NCBI RefSeq assembly: GCF_030709675.1
Contig: NZ_JAUZQD010000014.1
Location: 186,001 to 250,000, forward strand
Origin: Symbioplanes lichenis
Lineage (GTDB): Bacteria; Actinomycetota; Actinomycetes; Mycobacteriales; Micromonosporaceae
Direction of reading: 5' to 3'
DNA: 64,000 nt
Part shown: piece after piece, positions 51,561-58,690 of the stretch
Numbering within the stretch: position 1 is the stretch's first letter
Layout of the letters: each line of letters starts with the position of its first letter
The notes under the pieces: model-generated
The model's database searches: none
Told to the model about the DNA's origin: nothing
The model's input: only the letters and a program-made list of their open reading frames with translations
Made by a program: the position numbers and the translations under genes

Positions 51561-51962
51561 CTTTTCTGGATCATTCTTACTGCCTCAGCTTGGCCCTAAG
51601 GCATGTATCTAACCATGAAGTGGGGGGACGCCGACGTACTCCATGTCGGTCGACGAAAAACGATCACCGTCTGATCTCAACGGGTTCAACGTAAGACTCG
51701 AAAGGTGCAAATTTCGCTAATGCTTCTTAGTGGTACATGACTCGGTCGTGCAGCATGCGAGCTTCGCGTTACCTGGACGCCTTGCGACATCCATGAATCC
51801 TCGGACGTCCACGGAGTCGTGGTCCGCTTGAGTCGCCGCTGTCGTCAAGCTCGTCACGTGCCGGTCTTCAGAGTACTGAAGCCTTGGAACACCGGCGACG
51901 TGGAACCCCGGCCGTCCGTGACTCGCTCCGGGCGGCTGGGTGGTCATCGACCCTGAGGACAG
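51561..51962. other. Intergenic region between cargo and conserved AICE module
   Basis: In 402 bases I find no supported gene. The left 150 bases are AT-rich like the cargo and must hold the leftward promoter of the DUF262 operon. The right part returns to high GC and precedes the AlpA-like gene. A long leftward frame across 51717-52316 has no recognisable features and is antisense to real genes, so it is not called. Confidence 0.5.
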
Positions 51963-52193
51963 ATGATGCGTGTTCGATTGCCGCAGCCTTCCATCCGTCG
52001 ACCGTTGGCCATCGTGAGTGGCTCCGAGATTCAGAAAATCTTGGGGTTGAGCAGGCAGCGCGTCTACCAGCTCAGCTATCAGGATGATTTTCCTGCGCCG
52101 GCGGCTGTGCTGGCTTGCGGGAGGATCTGGTGGACCAGCGACATCGAGGAGTACAAGAAGACCTATCGTCCTGAGGACGATGATGAGCTGTGA
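51963..52193 (+). CDS. AlpA/MerR-like DNA-binding protein (excisionase candidate)
   Basis: Up to 76 residues; ATG 51963, ATG 51966 or GTG 52014 (at SGSEIQ) may be used. The core VSGSEIQKILGLSRQRVYQL, with FPAPAAVLACGRIWWTSDIEEY, is a MerR-type winged HTH as in AlpA and Xis proteins. In AICEs such proteins regulate integration/excision or transfer. It is translationally coupled (GTGA) to the next small gene. Confidence 0.75.
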   Translation: MMRVRLPQPSIRRPLAIVSGSEIQKILGLSRQRVYQLSYQDDFPAPAAVLACGRIWWTSDIEEYKKTYRPEDDDEL

Positions 52194-52465
52194 GCGAGAG
52201 CTTCTACCTCGCTCAGGCTGCTCGCAGGCGGTTGGAGCTGGCGCAAGTGCAGCTGTACGAACATCTGACGGGTACGCCGGGTGGGTTGTGCGCCGTTTGC
52301 TTGGAGCCGGAGCCATGTCGTGCGCGCTACGCGGCGCTCCGCATCTTTGATGAGTACGGCGTACTGCCGCGTCGGTGGCCTGGTGTCGTGGGCGCCTCGG
52401 CGGACGGCACTCAGACGTTCAACGGCTTTGCGGAACCCCATAGGCGCTCGAATGATGCCAGGTGA
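52190..52465 (+). CDS. Small AICE protein with Cys motif
   Basis: The 91-residue protein starts at GTG 52190, overlapping the AlpA-like stop. Its N-terminal half is helical (AQAARRRLELAQVQLYEHL), then CAVCLEPEPCRARYAALRI holds three cysteines that might bind zinc. Similar unnamed proteins occur in actinomycete integrative elements. Its last 55 bases overlap the convergent HTH-DUF5919 gene. The function is unknown. Confidence 0.6.
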   Translation: MSESFYLAQAARRRLELAQVQLYEHLTGTPGGLCAVCLEPEPCRARYAALRIFDEYGVLPRRWPGVVGASADGTQTFNGFAEPHRRSNDAR

Positions 52466-53145
52466 GTCGGGACCATGCCGTCGTCGCTTACGCGCTTGAG
52501 GTGGATTACCGGGGCGTGGGCGGCAGGGCGGCCGTAGACGTGGGAGTTGACGAGCATCTCGTCGTCGGCGCGGCAGATTGAGTTGTAGAGGACCGTGTCG
52601 TGCAGGCGGAGGGTGATGCCGGGCTCGTCCGCGAGCGGTCGGAGGCTGACCAGGGCAGTTCGGATGCGGACGCTCATCCCTGTGCCTATGCGCTCTTCGG
52701 CTCCGCGGTTGGTGATGTGCGTGCCATCGGGGTCGCCGAGTGCGATGCGGACGCGGACGCCGTCGCGTGCCTTGTCCCGGAGCAGGCCGGGGACCGTGGC
52801 GTCTTCGGCGAGGAACAGGGCGCTGTACGCCAAGATGTCGATCTCGCGCTCAGCCTGGCTCAGCAGGCGTGACCACGCGTCGGATGGCACGGCCGAGCGG
52901 TGCGGGTAGACGATGCGGACCTCGTCGGCTGTCGCGGCGGGCTCGGCCGGGCGCGGGAGGTCCGGCCACAGGTCGTGGGCAGGCCAGCCGGTGAGGCGTA
53001 CCAGGGCATCGCGGTGGCGAGGGTAGGGCATGCGGCCGGTCGTCCAGCGGTCGACGGTCTTCGGGTCGACGTTGAGGCGGGCGGCGACGTCGATGGTCGT
53101 GATGCCGGCGCTGCGGAGCGCTCGGGCGAGGGGGTGACGGTTCAC
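52411..53145 (-). CDS. HTH-DUF5919 regulator, copy 1
   Basis: GTG 53145 is chosen because it gives 244 residues, exactly the length of the paralogue at 55021-55755, and follows GGGAG. The N-terminal HTH (ITTIDVAARLNVDPKTVDRW, TTGRMPYPRHRDALV) is followed by DUF5919: VRIVYPHRSAVPSDAWSRLL, EIDILAYSALFLAED, VRVRIALGDPDGTHI and LYNSICRADDEMLVNSHVYG. The DUF5919 part resembles a phospholipase-D-like fold without an obvious HKD pair. It is divergent from the 53284 gene, with a 14-bp site shared with the integrase upstream region. Confidence 0.8.
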   Translation of the reverse strand: MNRHPLARALRSAGITTIDVAARLNVDPKTVDRWTTGRMPYPRHRDALVRLTGWPAHDLWPDLPRPAEPAATADEVRIVYPHRSAVPSDAWSRLLSQAEREIDILAYSALFLAEDATVPGLLRDKARDGVRVRIALGDPDGTHITNRGAEERIGTGMSVRIRTALVSLRPLADEPGITLRLHDTVLYNSICRADDEMLVNSHVYGRPAAHAPVIHLKRVSDDGMVPTHLASFERLWGSAKPLNV

Positions 53146-53190
53146 GCAACGACTCCCATCGCTGGGCGAGGTCGTCATCGTAGCCAAGAA

Positions 53191-53204
53191 GTCCCTAGAC
53201 GTCC
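53191..53204. promoter_or_regulatory. Candidate element operator, copy 1
   Basis: GTCCCTAGACGTCC, read on the plus strand, lies 46 bases upstream of the first HTH-DUF5919 start. It matches 13 of 14 bases of GTCACTAGACGTCC at 58606-58619, which is 68 bases upstream of the integrase ATG. The core AGACGTCC also occurs at 55769-55776, upstream of the second HTH-DUF5919 gene. A common regulator of both HTH genes and int would explain this. Confidence 0.5.
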
Positions 53205-53283
53205 TAACGCTGTGGTTCACGCTCGGTCACTCGATCGGAAGACTTGGCCATCAGGGACGCTGCGAGCGAGTGGACGGGCCGCG

Positions 53284-53499
53284 ATGCCAAGTAACGATCA
53301 AGCGGAGCAGGACGCAGCGCGTGAGGCCACGGACCGGCTGGCGGTAGCGCTGGAAGAGGCTGGTTTCGACGTTGGCCAGGACTTCCCGGGACTCCACGAC
53401 GCCCTCGGCCGTGGAGGTGCCGCAGTTGTTCGGCTGGGCGACGTGTCGCCAGAAGTTGGGGAGCGCCTCGCTACGGCGCTCGGGATGACTGGCAGGTAA
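53284..53499 (+). CDS. Small hypothetical AICE protein (71 aa)
   Basis: ATG 53284 gives MPSNDQAEQDAAREATDRLA, then an amphipathic helix, then a small domain EEAGFDVGQDFPGLHDALGR, GGAAVVRLGDVSPEVGERLA. It has no cysteines or membrane segment. It is transcribed divergently from the first HTH-DUF5919 gene and followed 42 bases later by the HD gene, so these two probably share a transcript. The function is unknown. Confidence 0.6.
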   Translation: MPSNDQAEQDAAREATDRLAVALEEAGFDVGQDFPGLHDALGRGGAAVVRLGDVSPEVGERLATALGMTGR

Positions 53500-53541
53500 G
53501 CGGGGGCCGCGCTGACGAGGGACGTTCGTTAACCTGCCCGT

Positions 53542-54090
53542 GTGGAGCAGATCGAACGTGCCCGTGACCTCGCGCGTCTTGTGTTGGCCGAGTCGGTCCC
53601 CCGCCGTTGGGCGCACAGTCAAGGTGTAGGCCGCAAGGCTGAGTCGGTCGCTCACCTCCTCGGTGACGACGCGTCCGCGCTCGTCTCCGCCGCCTGGCTG
53701 CACGACGTCGGGTACGCACCCGATCTGGTCGCCACGGGCATGCACCAGCTCGACGGTGCCCGCTACCTACGCGATGTCGCCGGCGCGGACGCTTTGGTCT
53801 GCCGGCTGGTCGCCAACCACTCGTGCGCGCACATCGAGGGCCGGAACCGTGGCCTGTCCGAGGTGCTCGCGAGCGAGTTTCCACCGGTCGAGGGGCTAGC
53901 GACGGACGCCATCACGTACGCGGACATGACGACCACGCCGGATGGCGAACCGGTCGAGGTGGAGAGACGGCTGGCCGAGATTCTCTCGCGGTACGGCGAC
54001 GGGGACCTTGTCGCCGAGTCGATCCGAGAGGCGAGCCCGTTGATCATCAACTCGGTCCGGGTGATCGAGGCGGCGTTGGCCGAGCGCTGA
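53542..54090 (+). CDS. HD-domain phosphohydrolase-like protein
   Basis: GTG 53542 starts 182 residues with an HD metal site: PRRWAHSQGVGRKAESVAHL (first His), AAWLHDVGYAPDL (HD pair) and VCRLVANHSCAH, then ITYADMTTTPDGEPV (distal Asp). HD proteins of this size hydrolyse nucleotides or phosphoesters. Similar HD proteins are common AICE accessories, with unknown substrates. It ends 1 base before the convergent membrane-protein gene. Confidence 0.85.
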   Translation: MEQIERARDLARLVLAESVPRRWAHSQGVGRKAESVAHLLGDDASALVSAAWLHDVGYAPDLVATGMHQLDGARYLRDVAGADALVCRLVANHSCAHIEGRNRGLSEVLASEFPPVEGLATDAITYADMTTTPDGEPVEVERRLAEILSRYGDGDLVAESIREASPLIINSVRVIEAALAER

Positions 54091-54091
54091 G

Positions 54092-54544
54092 TCACTCGAC
54101 GCGGGACAGCGTGCCTTGTTCGTCGCGGCTCCAGCGGCGGCCGGCGCTGTCGAGGAACTCGATCTGTACGGGCTCGGGCTCGACGTACGAGCGCAGCCAG
54201 TCCGCCGGTCCGGGGCGTTGGATGGTCTGACCGGGCGGGACCAGTCCGACGAACTCGATGCGCGGCTCCTCGTCGCCGCGAGCCGGGAGCGGCAGCTCTA
54301 CCTCGTAGATCGGCATCGCGCTCGCGTTGTGGATGTGGAACGTCAGATTCTGCTTGCCGTCGAGCTGGCGCGTCAGCTCTACCCACGCGCTGATCTGCTC
54401 GGCTTGGGCGCGCCGATCGTCTTCGGCTCGGCCGGCCTCGCGGTGATGTTCACGACGCAGGAGCAGGAAGCCGACAAGGAATGCACCAACGGTGCCGACC
54501 GCCGAGAACGAGTCCGCCACGGCACCAAGCATGTCGCTATCCAA
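54092..54544 (-). CDS. Small membrane-anchored AICE protein, TTG start
   Basis: TTG 54544 has GGAGG six bases upstream, and the start overlaps the Nudix stop by 8 bases, so I prefer it over ATG 54532. The 150-residue product has one N-terminal transmembrane helix (VADSFSAVGTVGAFLVGFLL), a charged coiled segment REHHREAGRAEDDRRAQAEQ and a beta-sandwich domain (NLTFHIHNASAMPIYEVELP, RIEFVGLVPPGQT). Similar proteins with this order occur in streptomycete genomes as single-pass hypothetical proteins. The function is unknown. Confidence 0.7.
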   Translation of the reverse strand: MDSDMLGAVADSFSAVGTVGAFLVGFLLLRREHHREAGRAEDDRRAQAEQISAWVELTRQLDGKQNLTFHIHNASAMPIYEVELPLPARGDEEPRIEFVGLVPPGQTIQRPGPADWLRSYVEPEPVQIEFLDSAGRRWSRDEQGTLSRVE

Positions 54545-55013
54545 GATGCACCTCCTGCGGGGCGTCCAGGAAGTGCTTGATCCGCATACGCATCGAGCGG
54601 TCCATGGAAAGCGAGTCGATCTCGGCCTCAGGAAACCATCGGACCTCGGTTGTCTCCGCGCTGGTCGTCGGTGTCCCGCCGACCGGGCGGGCCGAGAAGA
54701 CGACGGAGAACTCCTGCCGCGCCTCGCCGTTGCTGGTGTAGAGGATGACGTGGCGGGGATCGGTGAAGATGCCGACCAGGCCGGTGATGACCACGTCAAT
54801 GCCCGTTTCCTCGGACGTCTCCCGGACGGCGCACTCAGGAAGCGATTCTCCGAGGTCCATGGCACCGCCGGGTAGCGCCCAGTTGCCGTTGTCCGAGCGG
54901 CGGATCAGCAGGAGCTCGCGCTGGTCGTTGACGACGATCGCGTTCGCTGCGGGTACGAGGGAGGTGGCGGCGGGCGCAGTGGGGTCGTCGTAGAAGTCGA
55001 TCCGTTCGCCCAT
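54537..55013 (-). CDS. Nudix hydrolase, Pif-like
   Basis: The 158-residue protein carries a full Nudix box, GAMDLGESLPECAVRETSEE followed by TGI (G-x5-E-x7-RE-x2-EE-x-G), after LLLIRRSDNGNWALPG. The pSAM2 immunity factor Pif, which blocks redundant transfer between element-bearing cells, is a Nudix protein in the same element context. The role here as Pif is therefore a reasonable but unproven inference. It lies 7 bases after the second HTH-DUF5919 gene on the same strand. Confidence 0.8.
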   Translation of the reverse strand: MGERIDFYDDPTAPAATSLVPAANAIVVNDQRELLLIRRSDNGNWALPGGAMDLGESLPECAVRETSEETGIDVVITGLVGIFTDPRHVILYTSNGEARQEFSVVFSARPVGGTPTTSAETTEVRWFPEAEIDSLSMDRSMRMRIKHFLDAPQEVHLG

Positions 55014-55020
55014 GACGGCC

Positions 55021-55755
55021 TCACTCCAACGGTGTCGCGCTGTCCCAGACGTGCTCGAAGCTTTCCAGGTACGTCGTCACCATGCCGCCGCCGGCCGCCC
55101 GGCGCAGATGCAGGACCGGAGCCTGAGCTGCGGTGAAACTGTAGATGTGCGTGTTGACGAGGAGCTGGTCATCAGCGCGGTAGATCGAGTTGTAGAGCAC
55201 CGTTCGGTGCAACCGAAACTCAATGCCTTCGACGTCGCGCAGCGGCCGATACATGACGAGCGCGTTGCGGATTTTGGCAGCTTGGACGTCGTCCACGCCC
55301 TCATCGGCTCCGCGCTGCGCCACGACCTCGCTGTCCGGATCGCCGAGCAAGATTCGGACCCGTACGCCCGCATCTGCCTTCTGGCTGAGGATCTTGCGAA
55401 TGCCAGCGTCCTCGGAGAGGAATAGGCCGCTGTAGACCAGGATGCCGATCTCTTCCTCTGCTCTGGTGAACATGTTGCGCCACAGCTCGGACGGCACCGT
55501 CCAGCGGTGCGGGTAGATGGTGATGATCTCGCTCTCGCTGGCGCTCGCGACCTGGTCGGGGCTCAGCGCGTCCGGCCAGAGGAAGACCTCATCGACCCCG
55601 AGGCGGGACGCGACCGCGTACCGGTGGCGGCGGTATGGGGTACGGCCGCTGATCCATCGTTCGACGCTTTTCGGGTCGACGTTCGCGGCCTCGGCGAGTT
55701 CGGCCGTGGTCAATCCACGTTCCAACATCGCGGTGCGTAGGCGCTCGTTCGGCAT
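55021..55755 (-). CDS. HTH-DUF5919 regulator, copy 2
   Basis: ATG 55755 gives 244 residues, the same length as copy 1, and the two align along their whole length. The HTH is TTAELAEAANVDPKSVERWI, SGRTPYRRHRYAVASRLG. The DUF5919 segments are ITIYPHRWTVPSELWRNMF, EIGILVYSGLFLSED, VRVRILLGDPDSEVV and LYNSIYRADDQLLVNTHIYS. It heads a leftward operon with the Nudix and membrane genes. The region upstream contains AGACGTCC and AGACGTCT boxes like those before copy 1. Confidence 0.8.
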   Translation of the reverse strand: MPNERLRTAMLERGLTTAELAEAANVDPKSVERWISGRTPYRRHRYAVASRLGVDEVFLWPDALSPDQVASASESEIITIYPHRWTVPSELWRNMFTRAEEEIGILVYSGLFLSEDAGIRKILSQKADAGVRVRILLGDPDSEVVAQRGADEGVDDVQAAKIRNALVMYRPLRDVEGIEFRLHRTVLYNSIYRADDQLLVNTHIYSFTAAQAPVLHLRRAAGGGMVTTYLESFEHVWDSATPLE

Positions 55756-55910
55756 CGACTTCCCATCAAGACGTCCCGGCAGCCCGACCAGGCTAGTGGA
55801 GACGTCTTCGATACGTCCAGCCATGACCTGATCACGTCCCGTCGATTGATCGCACTCTGTGTGGCATGCCGATGCGGCCATCGCATCGCCGGCCTGAGAG
55901 GAGATCAACG

Positions 55911-56114
55911 ATGAGGAACCTGTTGCCGTACAACGAGATTCCGTCCTGTCCCTGCGGTGCGCGGCTCGGGAGCGGGCATCCCGCGCTCTGCCGCAAGTGC
56001 GCCGCCCGGCTGCGCTGGACTCGACGGCACCAGCCGCGTGGGAGCCACGGTGGCGCCGACCGGGCGATCCGTAGCCGGCGGGCGCGGCGACGCCAGGATG
56101 ACGGTGCCGCGTGA
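55911..56114 (+). CDS. Small zinc-ribbon-like AICE protein (67 aa)
   Basis: ATG 55911 after GAGAGGAG gives 67 residues. The N-terminal half has a CPC...C-x-x-C arrangement (IPSCPCGARLGSGHPALCRK, then C), suggesting one zinc site. The C-terminal half is strongly basic (RTRRHQPRGSHGG, RRARRRQ). It begins the rightward transfer operon and overlaps the next gene by GTGA. It may bind nucleic acid. The family is not named. Confidence 0.6.
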   Translation: MRNLLPYNEIPSCPCGARLGSGHPALCRKCAARLRWTRRHQPRGSHGGADRAIRSRRARRRQDDGAA

Positions 56115-56305
56115 CGATCGCCGTCTCCGCCGTCGTCCTGCTCGGCTTCTTCGTGTTCCTGCTGTGGCGCTATGCCCGCCTGCCGCTCTGGCAAGCCGCC
56201 ATCTGCGCGACGTTCGGCTACTTCCTTGCCTCGTCCTCCATCGGTCCGGACATCGGTGACGGGCTGCGCGCCCTGGCCCGCTTCGTCGCCGGGCTGGACC
56301 TCTGA
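56111..56305 (+). CDS. Small membrane protein (SpdB-like position)
   Basis: GTG 56111 starts 64 residues with one clear transmembrane helix (IAVSAVVLLGFFVFLLWRYA) and a second weak hydrophobic stretch WQAAICATFGYFLASSS. It lies upstream of the Tra gene, where AICEs encode small membrane Spd/Tra-associated proteins. A role in intramycelial spread is possible but rests on position only. Confidence 0.6.
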   Translation: MTIAVSAVVLLGFFVFLLWRYARLPLWQAAICATFGYFLASSSIGPDIGDGLRALARFVAGLDL

Positions 56306-56343
56306 ACCCCCGCCCGCCAAAGGAAAGGAGGCACCACTCACCA

Positions 56344-56661
56344 ATGACAAGTGAGACTCACATCCCGCGCCCCACCCTCGACCAGGAGGCCATCACCACC
56401 CACCTCAACGCCGCCTACCATCAACTTACTCCGACTGCCGTCTGGACCGCCGTCGCCGACGTCCCCGTCATGCTCGCGGAGATCGAGTGGCTCTCGCTTC
56501 TGCTGACCCGCACCCGCTGGGACTTCGCCGACCTGCTCGCCGCCAGTCGCGCCACCCTCACCGCCAACCACGACGGCGACAACGAGCCCCTCGCCTACCT
56601 CCGCGACGCCGTGGCGGAGCACCGGACGTGGGCACCGCCAGAAGACACAGCAAACCGATGA
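56344..56661 (+). CDS. Hypothetical AICE protein upstream of Tra (105 aa)
   Basis: ATG 56344 opens a helical 105-residue protein: DQEAITTHLNAAYHQLTPTA, IEWLSLLLTRTRWDFADLLA, LAYLRDAVAEHRTW. AAAGGAGG lies upstream of the start, with spacing slightly longer than ideal. It is coupled to the FtsK/Tra gene by ATGA. Similar short helical proteins precede tra in other elements. The function is unknown. Confidence 0.65.
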   Translation: MTSETHIPRPTLDQEAITTHLNAAYHQLTPTAVWTAVADVPVMLAEIEWLSLLLTRTRWDFADLLAASRATLTANHDGDNEPLAYLRDAVAEHRTWAPPEDTANR

Positions 56662-58397
56662 GGGCGTCCGGGCGTCCGCATCGCCGATGGAGCCGGCGTC
56701 ATCCTCAACCCCTCCTGCTCGTGCCCGACGAACCGATCCTCATCACCGCCCTAGCGGTGACCGGGCGGACGCTGTTCCGCTACCGGTCCGAACTCGCACC
56801 GTTCACGGTCGCGAGTGTTCTCACCGTCGCCGCGCTCGTCCTGCACCGGACCCACCCCGAGACGTGGCCGGTGGTTGCGCTTCTGACGGTGGCAGCAACG
56901 CTCGGCGCGTGGCTGCAAGGGTGGCCGTACGGGATCAGCCGGACTAAGGAAAAGGCATACGCGGCAACGGTTTCCGGCGTAGCCGGTGCCTGGATGAGCG
57001 TCGCCACCGCGCTCGGTCCGGGACAGGCGCCGTTGCCTTCGCTCCTCGTGCTCGCGGTGATCGTGTTCGCTGTCCCCTGGTGGATGCACCGCCGACGCCG
57101 GGCGCGGGTCAGGGTCGACAGGGTCATCAATGCCTGGCCCGACCTTGCCGAAGCGATCGGACTCACCGGCTCGCGCATCATGTCGGCCGTGGTGGACACG
57201 TGGGGCTGGCGCGCCCTCGTGAAACTGCGGCCCGGACAGAGCGTCACGGACGTCGTGGCCCGGGTGCCGGCCATTGAATCGGCGTTGGGCACGCGGCCTG
57301 GCGCCGTACGGGTCGAGCACGATCCCGCCCATGCGGGCCGGTACACGGTCCGAGTCCTCGCGGTTGACCCGCATGCCGGCGCCATCCCATGGCCGGGGCC
57401 GACCGCTCGGTCCCTCAACGATCCGATCGACCTCGGCGTCTTCGAGGACGCGACGACCGTACGGGTGCCGCTGTTGCGACGTCACGCCCTGATCGGCGGC
57501 ACGACCGACTCGGGCAAGAGCGGCGTTCTGAATGTCATGCTCGGCAATCTGGCGGCTTGCGAGGACGTCGTGCTGTGGGGCATCGACCTCAAGGGCGGCA
57601 TGGAGTTGCGACCGTGGGCGCCGTGCCTGGCCCGGCTCGCGACCACGCCCGCCGAGGCCACCCGCCTTCTTGCCGACGCCGTTGCGGTGCTCGACGCCCG
57701 CGCGCACGCCGCCGGCAACGACAACACCCGCGTTTGGATACCCACGCCGACGAGTCCAGCGCTTGTCATCGTCATCGACGAGTACGCCGAACTCGCCGAC
57801 ACCGCACCCGCCGCGCTCACGCACGCCGAGTCGGTGGCCCGTCGCGGACGAGCGGTCGCTGTTGACCTACTCGCCGCCACGCAACGGCCAACGCAGAAAG
57901 CCATGGGCGGCGGGGCGCTGCGCTCGCAGATGAGCGTTCGGGTCTGCCTCCGCGTTCGGGAACGCCGCGACGTCGACCTCATCCTCGACAAGGGCATGCT
58001 CTCCACCGGCTGGCACGCCCATACCCTCGACGCACCCGGCAAGTTCTATGTCCTGGCCGATGGCCACAACCAACCGCGCCGCGCTCGCGGCTACCTCGTC
58101 ACGGACCAGGACGTCCGGAAAACCGTCGCCCGGTACGCGAACGAGCGGCCGGAGTTGGACTCCCTGTCTCAGGACGCGATGGGTACCGGCGAGCACCGGC
58201 CAGCCGCGATACCGGCCACGCCCGATCCCGAACAAGCGTTGACAGTCGCTCTGGCAGACGCACCCGCGACCGGGTTGACCGTCCTGGAACTGATGCGCCG
58301 CACGGGAATGGGCCGCACATGGGTCTACGAGCGGCTGCAAGCACTCGCCAGCACCGACAACGCCCGCCAGATCGCCCGAGGGCGCTGGCGAGCCTGA
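56658..58397 (+). CDS. tra: FtsK/SpoIIIE-type DNA translocase (AICE Tra)
   Basis: From ATG 56658 the 579-residue protein has two or three N-terminal transmembrane segments (FTVASVLTVAALVLH, VVALLTVAATLGAWLQ, LPSLLVLAVIVFAVPWW). The motor domain has Walker A IGGTTDSGKSG near residue 280 and Walker B LVIVIDEYAELAD near 370, followed by VDLLAATQRPTQKAMG. The C-terminus ends with a winged-helix-like segment (GLTVLELMRRTGMGRTWVYE). Such proteins pump double-stranded element DNA between mycelia during conjugation. It is the last gene of the rightward transfer operon. Confidence 0.92.
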   Translation: MRASGRPHRRWSRRHPQPLLLVPDEPILITALAVTGRTLFRYRSELAPFTVASVLTVAALVLHRTHPETWPVVALLTVAATLGAWLQGWPYGISRTKEKAYAATVSGVAGAWMSVATALGPGQAPLPSLLVLAVIVFAVPWWMHRRRRARVRVDRVINAWPDLAEAIGLTGSRIMSAVVDTWGWRALVKLRPGQSVTDVVARVPAIESALGTRPGAVRVEHDPAHAGRYTVRVLAVDPHAGAIPWPGPTARSLNDPIDLGVFEDATTVRVPLLRRHALIGGTTDSGKSGVLNVMLGNLAACEDVVLWGIDLKGGMELRPWAPCLARLATTPAEATRLLADAVAVLDARAHAAGNDNTRVWIPTPTSPALVIVIDEYAELADTAPAALTHAESVARRGRAVAVDLLAATQRPTQKAMGGGALRSQMSVRVCLRVRERRDVDLILDKGMLSTGWHAHTLDAPGKFYVLADGHNQPRRARGYLVTDQDVRKTVARYANERPELDSLSQDAMGTGEHRPAAIPATPDPEQALTVALADAPATGLTVLELMRRTGMGRTWVYERLQALASTDNARQIARGRWRA

Positions 58398-58403
58398 TCC
58401 GAT

Positions 58404-58473
58404 CGTCCGCGCGGACGTCCGTCCGCTCGCGCGCGTCTGCGCCCATCAATGCGCGGACGGACAACGGACGGAC
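58404..58473. repeat. GGAC-rich palindromes and repeats between tra and int
   Basis: CGTCCGCGCGGACG (58404-58417) is a perfect 14-bp palindrome. GTCCGTCCGC (58417-58426) and GCGGACGGAC (58453-58462) are perfect inverted copies, and GGACGGAC recurs at 58466-58473. The 290 bases between tra and int hold no replication gene. The cluster could be a transfer (clt), replication or regulatory site. Confidence 0.6.
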
Positions 58474-58516
58474 GACCGCGCGGACACCCCTCACCGAGCA
58501 GAGAGGAGGCCCGACG

Positions 58517-58690
58517 ATCACTACCGACGAGCCGCAGGACGAGAGGAGAAATCGCAGCATACGAACGACGAAAGTCCTGGTCACCGAGAATGGCCAGCTC
58601 AGAACGTCACTAGACGTCCCGCTCACCGATGCCGCCGCTGACGTGCTCTGGTGCATCATCGAGCGCGCCCATAAGAATCGATCGACATGA
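58517..58690 (+). CDS. Small protein immediately upstream of int, probable ATC start
   Basis: The frame coupled to int (stop overlaps ATG 58687 by ATGA) reads TTDEPQDERRNRSIRTTKVL, then ENGQLRTSLDVPLTDAAADV, then LWCIIERAHKNRST. No ATG, GTG or TTG lies at a sensible place, but ATC 58517 follows GAGAGGAGG by seven bases. With it the product has 57 residues. It occupies the xis position but has no visible HTH. The function and start are uncertain. Confidence 0.5.
   Translation: MTTDEPQDERRNRSIRTTKVLVTENGQLRTSLDVPLTDAAADVLWCIIERAHKNRST
58606..58619. promoter_or_regulatory. Candidate element operator, copy 2 (upstream of int)
   Basis: GTCACTAGACGTCC here differs by one base from the site upstream of the first HTH-DUF5919 gene. 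It lies within the small gene preceding int, 68 bases before the integrase start codon, and could serve an internal int promoter. The palindromic core is GACGTC. Confidence 0.45.

Noticed and set aside
51717..52316. Leftward 199-codon frame over the AICE intergenic region
   Set aside because: It is antisense to the AlpA-like gene, has no ribosome-binding site and no recognisable composition.
54092..54865. Longer 257-codon version of the small membrane protein
   Set aside because: The extra N-terminus is antisense-frame sequence within the Nudix gene. TTG 54544 has a strong ribosome-binding site and the usual short overlap.
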